The notes: generated by a model from the sequence alone, not told the origin. A stretch of 64,000 nucleotides of DNA from Kitasatospora sp. NBC_00240 (GCF_026342405.1 NZ_JAPEMU010000001.1:558001-622000), one strand, 5' to 3'; positions 17,330 through 25,333 are shown, counted from the stretch's first letter. Program-made: numbers and translations.

Positions 17330-17830
17330 TCAGTCGACGACCGGGCTTCGGCGTTCGACCAGCACGACGTCGCGCCAGACGCCGTGCTGCCGGCCGATCC
17401 GCTCGCGGGTGCCGATGACGCGGAAGCCCGCCCGCCGGTGCAGGGCGAGGCTGGCGGTGTTCCCGGGGAAGATCCCGGACTGGATCGTCCAGATGCCGGC
17501 GGCCTGCGTGGAGTGGATCAGGGCGTCCAGCAGGGCCCGGGCGACGCCGCGCCCGCGGGCGCCGGGGTGGACGTAGACGGAATGCTCGACCACGCCGGCG
17601 TAGGCGCAGCGGTCGGAGACCCGGCTCGCGGCGACCCAGCCGAGCACTCGGCCTCCCGGCTCAAGGGCGACGTGGCGGTGGGCCGGGAGCTTCCCGGCGT
17701 CGAAGGCCTCCCAGGTCGGAGCCGCGGTCTCGAAGGTGGCGTCACCCTCGTCGATCCCGGCCTGGTAGATCGTCAGGACCTGGGTGGCATGGGCGGCGAC
17801 CATCGGGACGACGGTGAAGTCAGCGGCCAC
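17330..17830 (-). CDS. arsN1: ArsN1-type N-acetyltransferase (arsinothricin/phosphinothricin resistance)
   Basis: 166-residue GNAT enzyme. Seen: IYQAGIDEGDATFETAAPTW (the PAT/ArsN1 N-terminal motif), SVYVHPGARGRGVARALLDA (acetyl-CoA binding), and FPGNTASLALHRRAGFRVIG. ArsN1 enzymes acetylate the alpha-amino group of arsinothricin, an organoarsenical glutamate analogue, and related phosphinothricin. The arsenic context favours arsinothricin. The GTG at 17830 overlaps the 3' end of the arsR upstream by 11 nt, indicating a two-gene operon. Confidence 0.88.
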   Translation of the reverse strand: MAADFTVVPMVAAHATQVLTIYQAGIDEGDATFETAAPTWEAFDAGKLPAHRHVALEPGGRVLGWVAASRVSDRCAYAGVVEHSVYVHPGARGRGVARALLDALIHSTQAAGIWTIQSGIFPGNTASLALHRRAGFRVIGTRERIGRQHGVWRDVVLVERRSPVVD

Positions 17831-18167
17831 GGTCGGCCCCCTGCCCGGCGGAGTCCTCTCCGAGAATCATCCGCACGGCGGCCGGGAAGACCGCCAGGCA
17901 GGTCCGGTTGACCTCGTACCGGGTGGAGGTGCCCTGGCGCTCGGCCTGGACGAAGCGCACCTCGGCGAGGATCTTCAGGTGGTGCGAGACGGTCGACTGA
18001 CCGACGCTCGCCCGCTCGACGATCTCACCGACGGCCAGCGGCCGACCCTCGACGGCCAGCAGGTGGAGCAGCCGGACGCGGGTCGGGTCGGCCAGCGCCT
18101 TGAACCACGCGGCGTACCGCTCGGCGGCTTCCGCGTCGATCAGGGGGAGGGAGCGCATCTCATTCAT
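17820..18167 (-). CDS. ArsR-family repressor upstream of arsN1
   Basis: 115 residues. Winged helix: WFKALADPTRVRLLHLLAVE, recognition helix QSTVSHHLKILAEVRFV, wing TSTRYEVNRTC. Only one Cys (residue 90), so it lacks the CxC As(III) site of classic ArsR and may respond to another ligand. The ATG at 18167 lies inside a near-perfect palindrome and has no Shine-Dalgarno, suggesting leaderless, autorepressed transcription. It is translationally coupled to arsN1. Confidence 0.88.
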   Translation of the reverse strand: MNEMRSLPLIDAEAAERYAAWFKALADPTRVRLLHLLAVEGRPLAVGEIVERASVGQSTVSHHLKILAEVRFVQAERQGTSTRYEVNRTCLAVFPAAVRMILGEDSAGQGADRGR

Positions 18168-18191
18168 CGACAATCGACGATAGTCGATGAA
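18163..18191 (-). promoter_or_regulatory. Palindromic ArsR operator overlapping the arsR2 start
   Basis: A 29-bp inverted repeat centred on 18177 with 13 of 14 base pairs matched; the half-site reads TCATCGACAATCG. The arsR2 ATG (18165-18167) lies within one arm, and TATCGT on the minus strand could be the -10. Bound repressor would cover the transcription start, giving direct autorepression. Confidence 0.65.
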
Positions 18192-18228
18192 AGGCCACGG
18201 CAAAAGCCCCGCCGACCGGGGCGGGCCG

Positions 18229-18591
18229 TCAGCGAGCGGCCGCCAGCAGGCCGGCCATGGCGGCGAGCGCCTCGGGGGCGACCCGGTAGTAGACCCAGGT
18301 GCCGCGCCGCTCGCTGGTGAGCAGGCCGGCCTCGCGCAGCTTCTTGAGGTGGTGGGAGACGGTGGGCTGGGAGACGCCGACGTCCTGGATGTCGCACACG
18401 CACGCCTCACCGCCCTCGTGGGAGGCGACCCGGGAGAACAGGCGCAGGCGGACCGGGTCCGCGAGCGCCTTGAACATCGCCGCCATCCGCACCGAGTCCG
18501 CCTCGGACAGGGCCGCCGAGGTGACGGGCGGGCAGCACGGCGCGGTCTCGGGCTCGACCACCGGCAGCTCCACCAACTTCAGATTCGACAT
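18229..18591 (-). CDS. arsR: ArsR-family As(III)-sensing repressor with CC and CxC motifs
   Basis: 120 residues. Metal-site candidates are Cys19-Cys20 (APCCPP) and Cys64/Cys66 (GEACVCDIQD, the classical CVCD motif). DNA-binding helix QPTVSHHLKKLREAGLL, wing TWVYYRV. The combination fits an arsenite sensor in which N-terminal cysteines complete the site. It lies 61 nt upstream of arsR2 on the same strand and is divergent from the Cys-rich gene at 18722. Confidence 0.9.
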   Translation of the reverse strand: MSNLKLVELPVVEPETAPCCPPVTSAALSEADSVRMAAMFKALADPVRLRLFSRVASHEGGEACVCDIQDVGVSQPTVSHHLKKLREAGLLTSERRGTWVYYRVAPEALAAMAGLLAAAR

Positions 18592-18597
18592 GCGTCT

Positions 18598-18653
18598 ATG
18601 TTGACATCCATCGAAGCCAGCGGCAAGCTCGGAGGCACATCGACAAACGTCGA
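18598..18653. promoter_or_regulatory. Inverted repeats in the divergent arsR3 / Cys-rich gene region
   Basis: ATGTTGACAT (18598-18607) is a small palindrome containing a TTGACA hexamer, and TCGAC-AAAC-GTCGA (18640-18653) is a perfect 5-bp inverted repeat. The TCGAC core also occurs in the operator at 18163. These are likely ArsR sites that control both directions. I could not assign -10 elements with confidence. Confidence 0.45.
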
Positions 18654-18721
18654 ATCAGTGAAGCGGCCGACGGCTTTTCCGGTCCGCCGACCAGTACCTG
18701 CCCCTCGCCGAGGAGATCGTC

Positions 18722-18925
18722 ATGAGCGACCGCGCCACCCCCGCCCCGGACACCGCCACCCGGTCCACCGGCTGCTGCGGCCCGATCGCCACCGAACGCC
18801 CGGCCGTGCGGGTGACCGTCGCCGTGGCCCCCTGTTGCGGGACCGCCGAGCACGCCGGCTCCGAGGTCTGCTGCGACCCGGCAGCCAAGCGCGAGGCCGT
18901 CGCCGCCGCTGCCGGCTGCTGCTGA
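18722..18925 (+). CDS. Small protein with four Cys-Cys pairs (possible As(III) binder)
   Basis: 67 residues, ATG at 18722 after GAGGAG. Eight cysteines, all in adjacent pairs: 18/19 (TGCCGP), 38/39 (PCCGT), 50/51 (VCCDP) and 66/67 (the last two residues). No other strong feature; one short beta-like segment VRVTVAVAP. Vicinal thiols are ideal soft-metal ligands, so a metallochaperone or metallothionein-like role for arsenite is plausible (inference). It is followed after 53 nt by the Cys-tailed flavoprotein, suggesting one operon. I know no characterised family for it. Confidence 0.8.
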   Translation: MSDRATPAPDTATRSTGCCGPIATERPAVRVTVAVAPCCGTAEHAGSEVCCDPAAKREAVAAAAGCC

Positions 18926-18978
18926 CCCGTCCCCCAACCCCACCGCCCGCACCGCCGCATCCTCCCGGAGACCCTGAC

Positions 18979-20403
18979 ATGAGCGAGAACACCCCCACCG
19001 ATCAGCTGCCCGTCGTCGTGATCGGCGCCGGCCCGGTCGGCCTGGCCGCCGCCGCCCACCTGATCGGGCGGAACATCGAGCCCCTGGTCCTGGAGGCCGG
19101 GCCCGGGGCCGGCACGGCGGTGCGCGAGTGGGCCCACGTCCGGCTGTTCTCGCCCTGGGCCGAGGTCGTCGACCCGGCCGCCGAGAAACTCCTCGCCCCC
19201 ACCGGCTGGGTCCGCCCCGACGGCGCCTCCTACCCGTCCGGCGCCGACTGGGCCGAGCTCTACCTGCAGCCGCTCGCCGACGTCCTCGGCATGGGGGCAC
19301 CCCCGGCCGAAGGCTGGGGGAGCGTCCGCTACGGCGCCCGGGTCACCGGCGTCGCGCGCGCCGGACGCGACCGGATCGTCGATTCCGGGCGCGCCGAGCA
19401 GCCGTTCACCGTCCACGTCACCACGGCCGACGGGAGCGAGGAGCGGATCACCGCCCGCGCCGTCGTCGACGCCTCCGGCACCTGGTCCACCCCCAACCCG
19501 CTCGGCGCCGACGGCCTGCCCGCCCTCGGCGAAGGCACCCACGGCGCCCGGATCTCCTACCGCGTCCCCGACCTGAAGGACGCTGCCGTCCGCGCCCGCC
19601 ACGCGGGCAGGCGCACCGCCGTCGTCGGCACCGGCGCCTCCGCGTTCACCGCCCTCGCCCTCCTCGCCGGCCTCGCGAAGGAGGAGCCCGGCACGCACGC
19701 GGTCTGGGTGCTCCGGCGCGGCCTCAGCGGCTCGACCTACGGCGGCGGCGACGCCGACCAGCTCCCCGCCCGCGGTGCGCTCGGCCTCCGCGCCAAGGCG
19801 GCCGTCGAGGCAGGTCACGCAAGCGCCCTCACCGGGTTCCGCACCGCCGGCGTCGAACAGGCCGACGGCCGGGTGGTCCTGCTCTCGGAGGACGGGCGGC
19901 GCAGCGATCCGCTGGACGAGGTCGTCGTCCTGACGGGCCTGCGCCCGGACCTGTCGTTCCTCTCCGAGGTCCGCCTCGGCCTCGACGAGCGTCTGCAGGC
20001 TCCCGTCGCGCTCGCTCCGCTGATCGACCCCAACCAGCACTCCTGCGGCACCGTCTACCCCCACGGCGCCGCCGAGCTCTCCCACCCCGAGAGCGACTTC
20101 TACCTGGTCGGCATGAAGTCCTACGGCCGCGCGCCCACGTTCCTGGCCAGGACCGGCTACGAGCAGGTCCGCTCCGTCGCCGCCGCCCTGGCCGGGGACC
20201 ACGCGGCCGCCGCCCGCGTCGAGCTGACGCTGCCGGAGACCGGCGTGTGCGGCGGCGCCGGCCTGTTCGACCAGCCGGGCACCGAGCAGACCGGCGCCGA
20301 GCAGACCGACACCGGTGGCTGCTGCTCGACCCCCGCCGCGCCGCAGCTCGTCACCCTCGGCGCCGCTCCGCAGGACTCCTGCTCCACCACGGGCGGCTGC
20401 TGA
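18979..20403 (+). CDS. FAD/NAD(P)-dependent monooxygenase-like protein with Cys-rich tail
   Basis: 474 residues with two Rossmann units: FAD site VVVIGAGPVGLAAAAHL near residue 12 and NAD(P) site TAVVGTGASAFTALALL near 215, with ASGTWSTPNPLG between them, as in flavin monooxygenases/ArsO-type oxidoreductases. The last ~50 residues are a linker ending in cysteines 424, 448-449, 468 and the C-terminal 474. The tail resembles soft-metal sites and may deliver or hold trivalent arsenic near the flavin (inference). The ATG at 18979 follows GGAGACC. Its exact reaction is unknown. Confidence 0.85.
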   Translation: MSENTPTDQLPVVVIGAGPVGLAAAAHLIGRNIEPLVLEAGPGAGTAVREWAHVRLFSPWAEVVDPAAEKLLAPTGWVRPDGASYPSGADWAELYLQPLADVLGMGAPPAEGWGSVRYGARVTGVARAGRDRIVDSGRAEQPFTVHVTTADGSEERITARAVVDASGTWSTPNPLGADGLPALGEGTHGARISYRVPDLKDAAVRARHAGRRTAVVGTGASAFTALALLAGLAKEEPGTHAVWVLRRGLSGSTYGGGDADQLPARGALGLRAKAAVEAGHASALTGFRTAGVEQADGRVVLLSEDGRRSDPLDEVVVLTGLRPDLSFLSEVRLGLDERLQAPVALAPLIDPNQHSCGTVYPHGAAELSHPESDFYLVGMKSYGRAPTFLARTGYEQVRSVAAALAGDHAAAARVELTLPETGVCGGAGLFDQPGTEQTGAEQTDTGGCCSTPAAPQLVTLGAAPQDSCSTTGGC

Positions 20404-20633
20404 CCGGTCCACCCCGTGTGGGGGCGACGGTCGCCCGGCCCGTTCGCACCGTTCGCCCCGTGGACGGCCCTGGTGGCCAGTGGTCAGGGGCGGGGACGCG
20501 CGGCCCCGGCTCTGAGCTGGTCCGCGTGCCGAGATCATGCGACGGAGGCTCTGGCACCTGTGTTCCAATACGCTGTCAAGCCGTCCGCGCACACCCTGCG
20601 AGTGCACCTCAGAACCGGGAGCAGTACCGGCCG

Positions 20634-21212
20634 ATGAACGCTGAATGCCCCCGATGCGCCGAGTCCGACCAGACGGTGAGCGTGCCGCACACCTTGACCG
20701 ATGCCGCCCACCCGCTCGGGGCACCGGAGCACGGCCAGCTCCTGCCGCCACCGCCGCCGGCACCGGCGGCGGTCGCACGCAGCACGCCCGCCGTCGTGCT
20801 CTACACGGTGGCGGGCGTGATCACCGTCCTCTGGCTGATGAACGTGGCCAAGGGTGTCCCCGACCCGGAGGTCGCCGACGCTTCCTACCGGATGGGCTAC
20901 CTCCTCGGCCCGCTGGTCCTCTCCGTGCCCTTGGCGCTGGCCGGGCTGGTCGTGCAGCTGGCGACGCGGCGGCGGCGGGTCCGGGTGGCCGAGGACGCTA
21001 CCAGGGCGGGGCACGCGGTCTGGGAACGGCACCACCGGGTCTGGCAGGCGGCCTGGCTGTGCCGGCGGTGCCGGGTGGCGTTCTTCCCGAAGGGGTCGGT
21101 CAGCCCGGACTACCCCGCCTCCCCTGCTGTCGCGGCGGCGCAGCTTCCGATGTGGGTGACGACGACGGCCGAGCGTGCGTTCGGCGTACCGGAGCCGACC
21201 GGTCCGCGCTGA
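20634..21212 (+). CDS. Membrane protein with split zinc-ribbon cysteines
   Basis: 192 residues. CPRC at residues 4-7 and CRRC near residue 146 could together form a zinc ribbon. Between them are a Pro-rich linker, one membrane helix (TPAVVLYTVAGVITVLWL) and a second (LLGPLVLSVPLALAGLVVQL), so both Cys pairs would face the same side. No family recognised. The 230 nt upstream of the ATG hold no gene I can support. Confidence 0.7.
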   Translation: MNAECPRCAESDQTVSVPHTLTDAAHPLGAPEHGQLLPPPPPAPAAVARSTPAVVLYTVAGVITVLWLMNVAKGVPDPEVADASYRMGYLLGPLVLSVPLALAGLVVQLATRRRRVRVAEDATRAGHAVWERHHRVWQAAWLCRRCRVAFFPKGSVSPDYPASPAVAAAQLPMWVTTTAERAFGVPEPTGPR

Positions 21213-21231
21213 GCCGCACAGCCCTGTTCGC

Positions 21232-21259
21232 GGCGGCCGGCCGCCCGGGCCGTCCGGGC
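21232..21259. terminator. Bidirectional terminator candidate between convergent genes
   Basis: A 14-bp perfect palindrome (21232-21245) overlaps a hairpin GCCCGG-GCCGT-CCGGGC (21243-21259). It lies between the stops of the convergent genes ending at 21212 and 21270. No T-run follows, which is usual in high-GC actinomycetes. Confidence 0.5.
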
Positions 21260-21269
21260 CGCACGGCCC

Positions 21270-22685
21270 TCACCGACCCTCCAGCACCCAGCCGGCGTTG
21301 TACGGGTCGGACACCGCCAGCAGGGCGCCCGGCCGCACCGGAAGACCGTCGGCCGGGGCGGCCGGCGGCCCGGCCGTCAGCCGGCCGACGCTGCGCAGCT
21401 CCTCGGAGAGCACGTCGACGGTGATGGGCAGCGGGTGTCCGGCGAGATGGGTCAGCCGCAGGTCGGCCGCGGGCCCGCTCCAGCGCACCAGGGTGCTGCC
21501 CGTGCTCTCCCGCCGCGGGGCGAAGGCGCGCACGGAGTCGAGCGGGGTGACCTGCAGCCGCCACTGCCCCCAGGCGAGGACGCGGATCAGCTCGGGCGCC
21601 CTTCCCGCGCCGATCAGGGCGCCGTGACAACTGCGGCCGGGCGTGCCCGTCTTCAGCCGCCAGTCGTAGCGGCCGGGGCCCCAGCCCGTCACCTCGGCGA
21701 CATTGGACTCCCCGACGTGCGCGACGGACAGCACCGCGGGCGGGCCCTCGTAGCGCAGCACCTCGGCGCCGTTGCCCGCGGCCGCCGACCGCAGCGGCCG
21801 GGCGTGCTCGACGTCGGTGAGCCGCAATTCCCACTCCCGGTCAGGCCCGTCCACCCGGATCCGCAGACTGCGCAGGCCCGCCGTCCGCTCGTCGGCCCCG
21901 AGGAGGAACCGGTGGTCCTGGCTGAGGCCGAGGCCGGGCAGGTACTCGCGCCGCAGCCCGTCGTCGTCCAGCACCTCCAGGCTGGGGGCCATCTGGCGTC
22001 CCCGCCCCTCGTAGTGGAAGTCGAGCAGGACGGGGCCGTCCGCGCGTGGCCGTTCGAAGAGCATCGTCGCGGTGCCGGCCCAGCGCCGCACGGGCGAGTG
22101 CGGATCCGGCGCGTCGACGGGCGTGACGCTGATCGACCAGTCCTGCCCCTGCTCCACCGCGAGCAGCGTCGGCCCGTCCAGCGGGACGACGTAGCGCCAG
22201 GTCGACTGCGCCCCGGTGTCCGTTACGGGGTGCGGTACCGACTTCAGGTCGACCCGCGCCCGGTCAGGGCCGTCGGGGTGGGCCGCCAGGACGAAGCGCT
22301 CGCGGGTGGCGCGGTGGGTGATCGTCGCCCACCCGGCAGGTCCCCGGTAGTCCAGCACCTCCGGGCCCGCTCCCTCCACCTCGCGGGTGAAGGCCCGCGC
22401 GGTGGGAACCTCGCGCACCCGCAGCGACCAGTGGCCCTCGGTCTCCACCCACAACTTCTGGTGCCGCCCCTGGCGGTCCCGGGGGAGCAGCACCAGCGCC
22501 TCGGAGTCCTCGGCGTCGAACCGTCGGACGAAGTGGCCGCGGCGGCCGGTGGGGCGCACGGTGAAGAGGTCCATCGGCGCCCCGCGCTGCTTGCGGACGG
22601 CGAGCAGCACCGCGCGCTCGGGCTTCGGGAACTCCAGCCGTGCCCGCCCCTGGCCCTTTCCCCGGCTGAACACGTGATCCGCCAC
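21270..22685 (-). CDS. Hypothetical protein with about four beta-rich repeats
   Basis: 471 residues from a GTG at 22685 after GGGAGGGG. No family recognised. At least four internal repeats of ~100-120 residues share the pattern W-x-L/I-x-V near the start and a VL-x-Y-x-G-like motif ~30 residues later: HWSLRVREVPTARAF, DWSISVTPVDAPD, EWELRLTDVEHARPL and QWRLQVTPLDSVRAF. The repeats look all-beta. There is no signal peptide or membrane helix, so it is probably cytoplasmic. Confidence 0.75.
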   Translation of the reverse strand: MADHVFSRGKGQGRARLEFPKPERAVLLAVRKQRGAPMDLFTVRPTGRRGHFVRRFDAEDSEALVLLPRDRQGRHQKLWVETEGHWSLRVREVPTARAFTREVEGAGPEVLDYRGPAGWATITHRATRERFVLAAHPDGPDRARVDLKSVPHPVTDTGAQSTWRYVVPLDGPTLLAVEQGQDWSISVTPVDAPDPHSPVRRWAGTATMLFERPRADGPVLLDFHYEGRGRQMAPSLEVLDDDGLRREYLPGLGLSQDHRFLLGADERTAGLRSLRIRVDGPDREWELRLTDVEHARPLRSAAAGNGAEVLRYEGPPAVLSVAHVGESNVAEVTGWGPGRYDWRLKTGTPGRSCHGALIGAGRAPELIRVLAWGQWRLQVTPLDSVRAFAPRRESTGSTLVRWSGPAADLRLTHLAGHPLPITVDVLSEELRSVGRLTAGPPAAPADGLPVRPGALLAVSDPYNAGWVLEGR

Positions 22686-23522
22686 CGTCCCACCCCTCCC
22701 CCGCCGCCGTGGGCACGTCCGCGCCTGCGGCACGTCCGGCACCCACAGCACGGTACGGGCGGGACGGCGCCCGCGTCATCGCCTTGCACCGTCCGGGACC
22801 GAGGGCTCTGCACAGCACTCACGTGGACCTCGTCGGAGCGCCGCCGCCCAGCTTCCGGGCAGGCCGCGCCACAGGTCCCGGTCCCACCCGGCACGGCCCG
22901 TCGGTCACGACGGCAGCGCCGGCGGGCCGCTCCCCCGAGCGGGGCGCAGCGGTCGGATCTCGTCCAGCCCGACCGGGCGGGGTCGCGGGCCCAGCTCCCG
23001 CCGCGATTCCGCACCGGCCGGGCTGGCAGCAGCGCCATGCCGGTGCAGCGCCGAGGCCCGGTCCTGGGGGCCCGCGGGACGGCGTTGCGCACCGCCCCCT
23101 CGGCCACGTCGACGCGGGCGGCCGCCCGGCCCTCCGGAGGGCGGAGCAGCGGCCGAGGATGCCCCGAACCGACCGTCCCAGTCCTACCGGCCCACCAGGT
23201 CGAGGCAGGCGTACTGGCAGGCGCCGATGCCGGCGGTGCCGAGGTTGACCTTGCCGATCTTGACGGGTGCCGGGTGCTCCCGCCCTCCGACGGCGAAGCG
23301 CTCCCGTGGGCCTCGGGAAGCCCTGACCACGGCATCGACCCGCTGCGCTCGGCCGGTCGACGGCCGGCGGACCGGTCGGGGCCGGTGCCGGTGCCGGTCG
23401 CAGTCGGCTCCCCTGCTGGGTGAACGGCCCGCCGCCGGGTTGCTGCCGTCCACGATCCAGCCGTGCGGCCGCGGGGAGGCGGGAGCATCATGGGCACCAG
23501 GAAGACTGAGGAGGTCCGGGCG
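22686..23522. other. Long intergenic region (837 bp), mostly featureless
   Basis: Separates the divergent beta-repeat protein gene (start 22685) and the GNAT gene (start 23523). Open frames here have poor starts and arginine/alanine-rich translations typical of shadows. The only stretch with protein-like character is a possible 48-residue minus-strand peptide at 23184-23330, listed separately. Confidence 0.5.
23184..23330 (-). CDS. Possible short peptide ending GACQYACLDLVGR
   Basis: 48 codons from a GTG at 23330 with no clear Shine-Dalgarno. The first ~20 residues are Arg/Gly-rich; the last ~26 (VKIGKVNLGTAGIGACQYAC and six more) are amphipathic with two cysteines four apart, unlike the surrounding low-complexity translations. 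It could be a small regulatory or precursor peptide, the tail of a degraded gene, or chance. No maturation enzyme is adjacent. Confidence 0.25.
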   Translation of the reverse strand: MVRASRGPRERFAVGGREHPAPVKIGKVNLGTAGIGACQYACLDLVGR

Positions 23523-24056
23523 ATGGACATCGCGTTGGTCACCGAGCGGCTCGTCATTCGGGACTGGTCCGTCGACGATGCCGAGGACGCCCTGGCGATC
23601 TACGGTTCGCCGGATGTCGCGCGTTGGCTCACTCCGGCGATGGAACGCGTCGGTGACGTGGCGGCGATGCGCTCGCTGTTGGAGGCGTGGCAGGAGGCGC
23701 AGCCGAATCTGCCGGCGCCTCGGGGCCGGTGGGCCGTGCAGCGCCGGGACGACGGCGCGGTGGTGGGTGGCCTCGGCATCCGGCTGCTGCCACCGTACGA
23801 GGACGACCTGGAGATGAGCTGGCAGGTGGCCCCCGAGGCCTGGGGGCAGGGTTATGCCACCGAGGGCGGCCGCGCGCTCATCGCCTGGGCCTTCACTCAG
23901 GACGCCGAGGAACTCTTCGCGGTCGCGCGGCCGAACAACCTCCGCGCCATCGCCATGACGAGGCGGCTCGGCATGGAGTGGGTCGGCGAGACCACCAAGT
24001 ACTACGGACTCACTCTGCAGGTCTACCGCATCCGCCCAGGTGACCTGACCGGCTGA
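23523..24056 (+). CDS. GNAT N-acetyltransferase (RimJ/RimL-like)
   Basis: 177 residues. N-terminal LVTERLVIRDWSVDDAEDAL is typical of RimJ/RimL-type GNATs, and MSWQVAPEAWGQGYATEGGR contains the acetyl-CoA-binding Q/GxGxA-type loop. Acceptor unknown; possible targets are protein N-termini or small amines. The ATG at 23523 follows GAGGAGG; an in-frame ATG at 23490 would add 11 residues. Confidence 0.85.
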   Translation: MDIALVTERLVIRDWSVDDAEDALAIYGSPDVARWLTPAMERVGDVAAMRSLLEAWQEAQPNLPAPRGRWAVQRRDDGAVVGGLGIRLLPPYEDDLEMSWQVAPEAWGQGYATEGGRALIAWAFTQDAEELFAVARPNNLRAIAMTRRLGMEWVGETTKYYGLTLQVYRIRPGDLTG

Positions 24057-24435
24057 CCGGCACCGCGACCCTTGCCGACGACACCATCGCGGTACCGAAG
24101 CGGCTGCGGGCAACGTGGCGAGAGGCGGCACCGGCCCTGGCCGCACCGGGCCTCAGCGACCCCGAACGCGCTGCCGTTCTGCACAGTGCCGCCCTCGGCC
24201 ACGACCCGAATCTCGCCGCATTCCTCCGGCCACTGGCCGAACGGCATCATTGGACCACCCGTTGGCGCCGGCCGACCGGGCGAGCCCTCGCCGCAACGAT
24301 CCTCCGCCCGGGCACCGACCAGCCACCCACTCTGGTGACCGCAGACCTTCTCGGGCGCCTGACCCGGGGAAGCCGACCCCGTTCCCGTGCCGGGCGGCAG
24401 CGTGTCAGCAGCGCAAAGAGGGGCAAACGTGCAGT
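24057..24435. other. 379-bp gap without a supported gene
   Basis: Lies between the GNAT gene and the methyltransferase gene on the same strand. One frame upstream of 24436 stays open, but its translation is Arg/Pro-rich and lacks a ribosome-binding site. I see no strong hairpin, repeat or promoter-like hexamer pair. Confidence 0.4.
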
Positions 24436-25089
24436 ATGTGGCTGTTGAAACCTCCCGGTGTCTACCGCGCGCAGGATGACACCGATCTACTGATATCGAG
24501 CCTGGCCCGCGAGCACCTCCGGGAGGGGAACGAGGTTCTGGACATCGGCACCGGCACCGGCGCGGTGGCCCTCGCCGCCGCCGGAACGGGGGCCCGCGTC
24601 ACCGCGATCGACGTCTCGCGCCGCGCCCTCGCCACGGCCTGGGTCAACGGCGCACTGAACGGCCGGCACATCCACGTGCGGCACGGAAACCTGCTGGAGC
24701 CCGTGCGCGGGCGGCTCTTCGACCTGATCGCCTCCAATCCCCCGTACGTGCCGGCGGCGGGCGACGCCCTGCCGACCCACGGCGCGGCACGCGCCTGGGA
24801 CGCCGGGCCCGACGGGCGCGCACTGATCGACCGCATCTGCCTCGACGCCCCACGAGTGCTGGCTCCGGGCGGTGTCCTGCTCCTGGTGCACTCCTCACTG
24901 TCCGGGGTCGAGGCGAGTTGCCGGGCGCTCTCCCGGGCCGGTCTGCGGACCGAGGTGGCCGCCCGGCAGCGGATCCCCTTCGGTCCGGTCATGTCGGCGC
25001 GCGCCGAGTGGTTCGAGGAGCAGGGACTGATCGCCGCCGGGGTGCGACACGAGGAACTGGCGGTGATCCGCGGTGTCCGGGCGGCCTGA
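24436..25089 (+). CDS. HemK2/MTQ2-type SAM-dependent methyltransferase
   Basis: 217 residues, class I methyltransferase fold. SAM motif EVLDIGTGTGAVALAAA (~35-50) and the catalytic NPPY in LIASNPPYVP (~100), the signature of N5-glutamine and N6-adenine methyltransferases. The family usually methylates release-factor glutamines, but this short protein lacks the PrmC N-terminal domain. It is followed by, and overlaps by 17 nt, a CDGSH gene and then an iron-redox gene, which hints at a different target. Confidence 0.8.
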   Translation: MWLLKPPGVYRAQDDTDLLISSLAREHLREGNEVLDIGTGTGAVALAAAGTGARVTAIDVSRRALATAWVNGALNGRHIHVRHGNLLEPVRGRLFDLIASNPPYVPAAGDALPTHGAARAWDAGPDGRALIDRICLDAPRVLAPGGVLLLVHSSLSGVEASCRALSRAGLRTEVAARQRIPFGPVMSARAEWFEEQGLIAAGVRHEELAVIRGVRAA

Positions 25090-25333
25090 CGCGCAGCGTC
25101 CGAGACGTCTGACGATGCCCGCGGAGAGCGGACCCCTGCTGGTGGAGGGGCCTGTCGAGATCGTCCTGCCGGACGGCACCGTGCGGTCGGGTGAGCGCCC
25201 GATCGTCGCCCTGTGCGTCTGCAGGCGCAGCAAGCACTACCCCTTCTGCGACACCAGCCACCGCCGCCGCTCGCTGCCACCGACGGAGCGGGCGCGGCAG
25301 GAGGGCGAGGACACGTCGGGGGCCGGCCGCTGA
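25073..25333 (+). CDS. CDGSH-type iron-sulfur protein
   Basis: 86 residues. CVCRRSKHYPFCDTSH provides the C-x-C-x(n)-C-x3-H ligands of a CDGSH [2Fe-2S] cluster (CDTSH variant). Such proteins transfer electrons or clusters in the cytoplasm. The GTG at 25073 overlaps the methyltransferase gene; an ATG at 25115 would shorten it by 14 residues, but PRRLT upstream of it looks like the family N-terminus. Confidence 0.85.
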   Translation: MSGRPDAQRPRRLTMPAESGPLLVEGPVEIVLPDGTVRSGERPIVALCVCRRSKHYPFCDTSHRRRSLPPTERARQEGEDTSGAGR

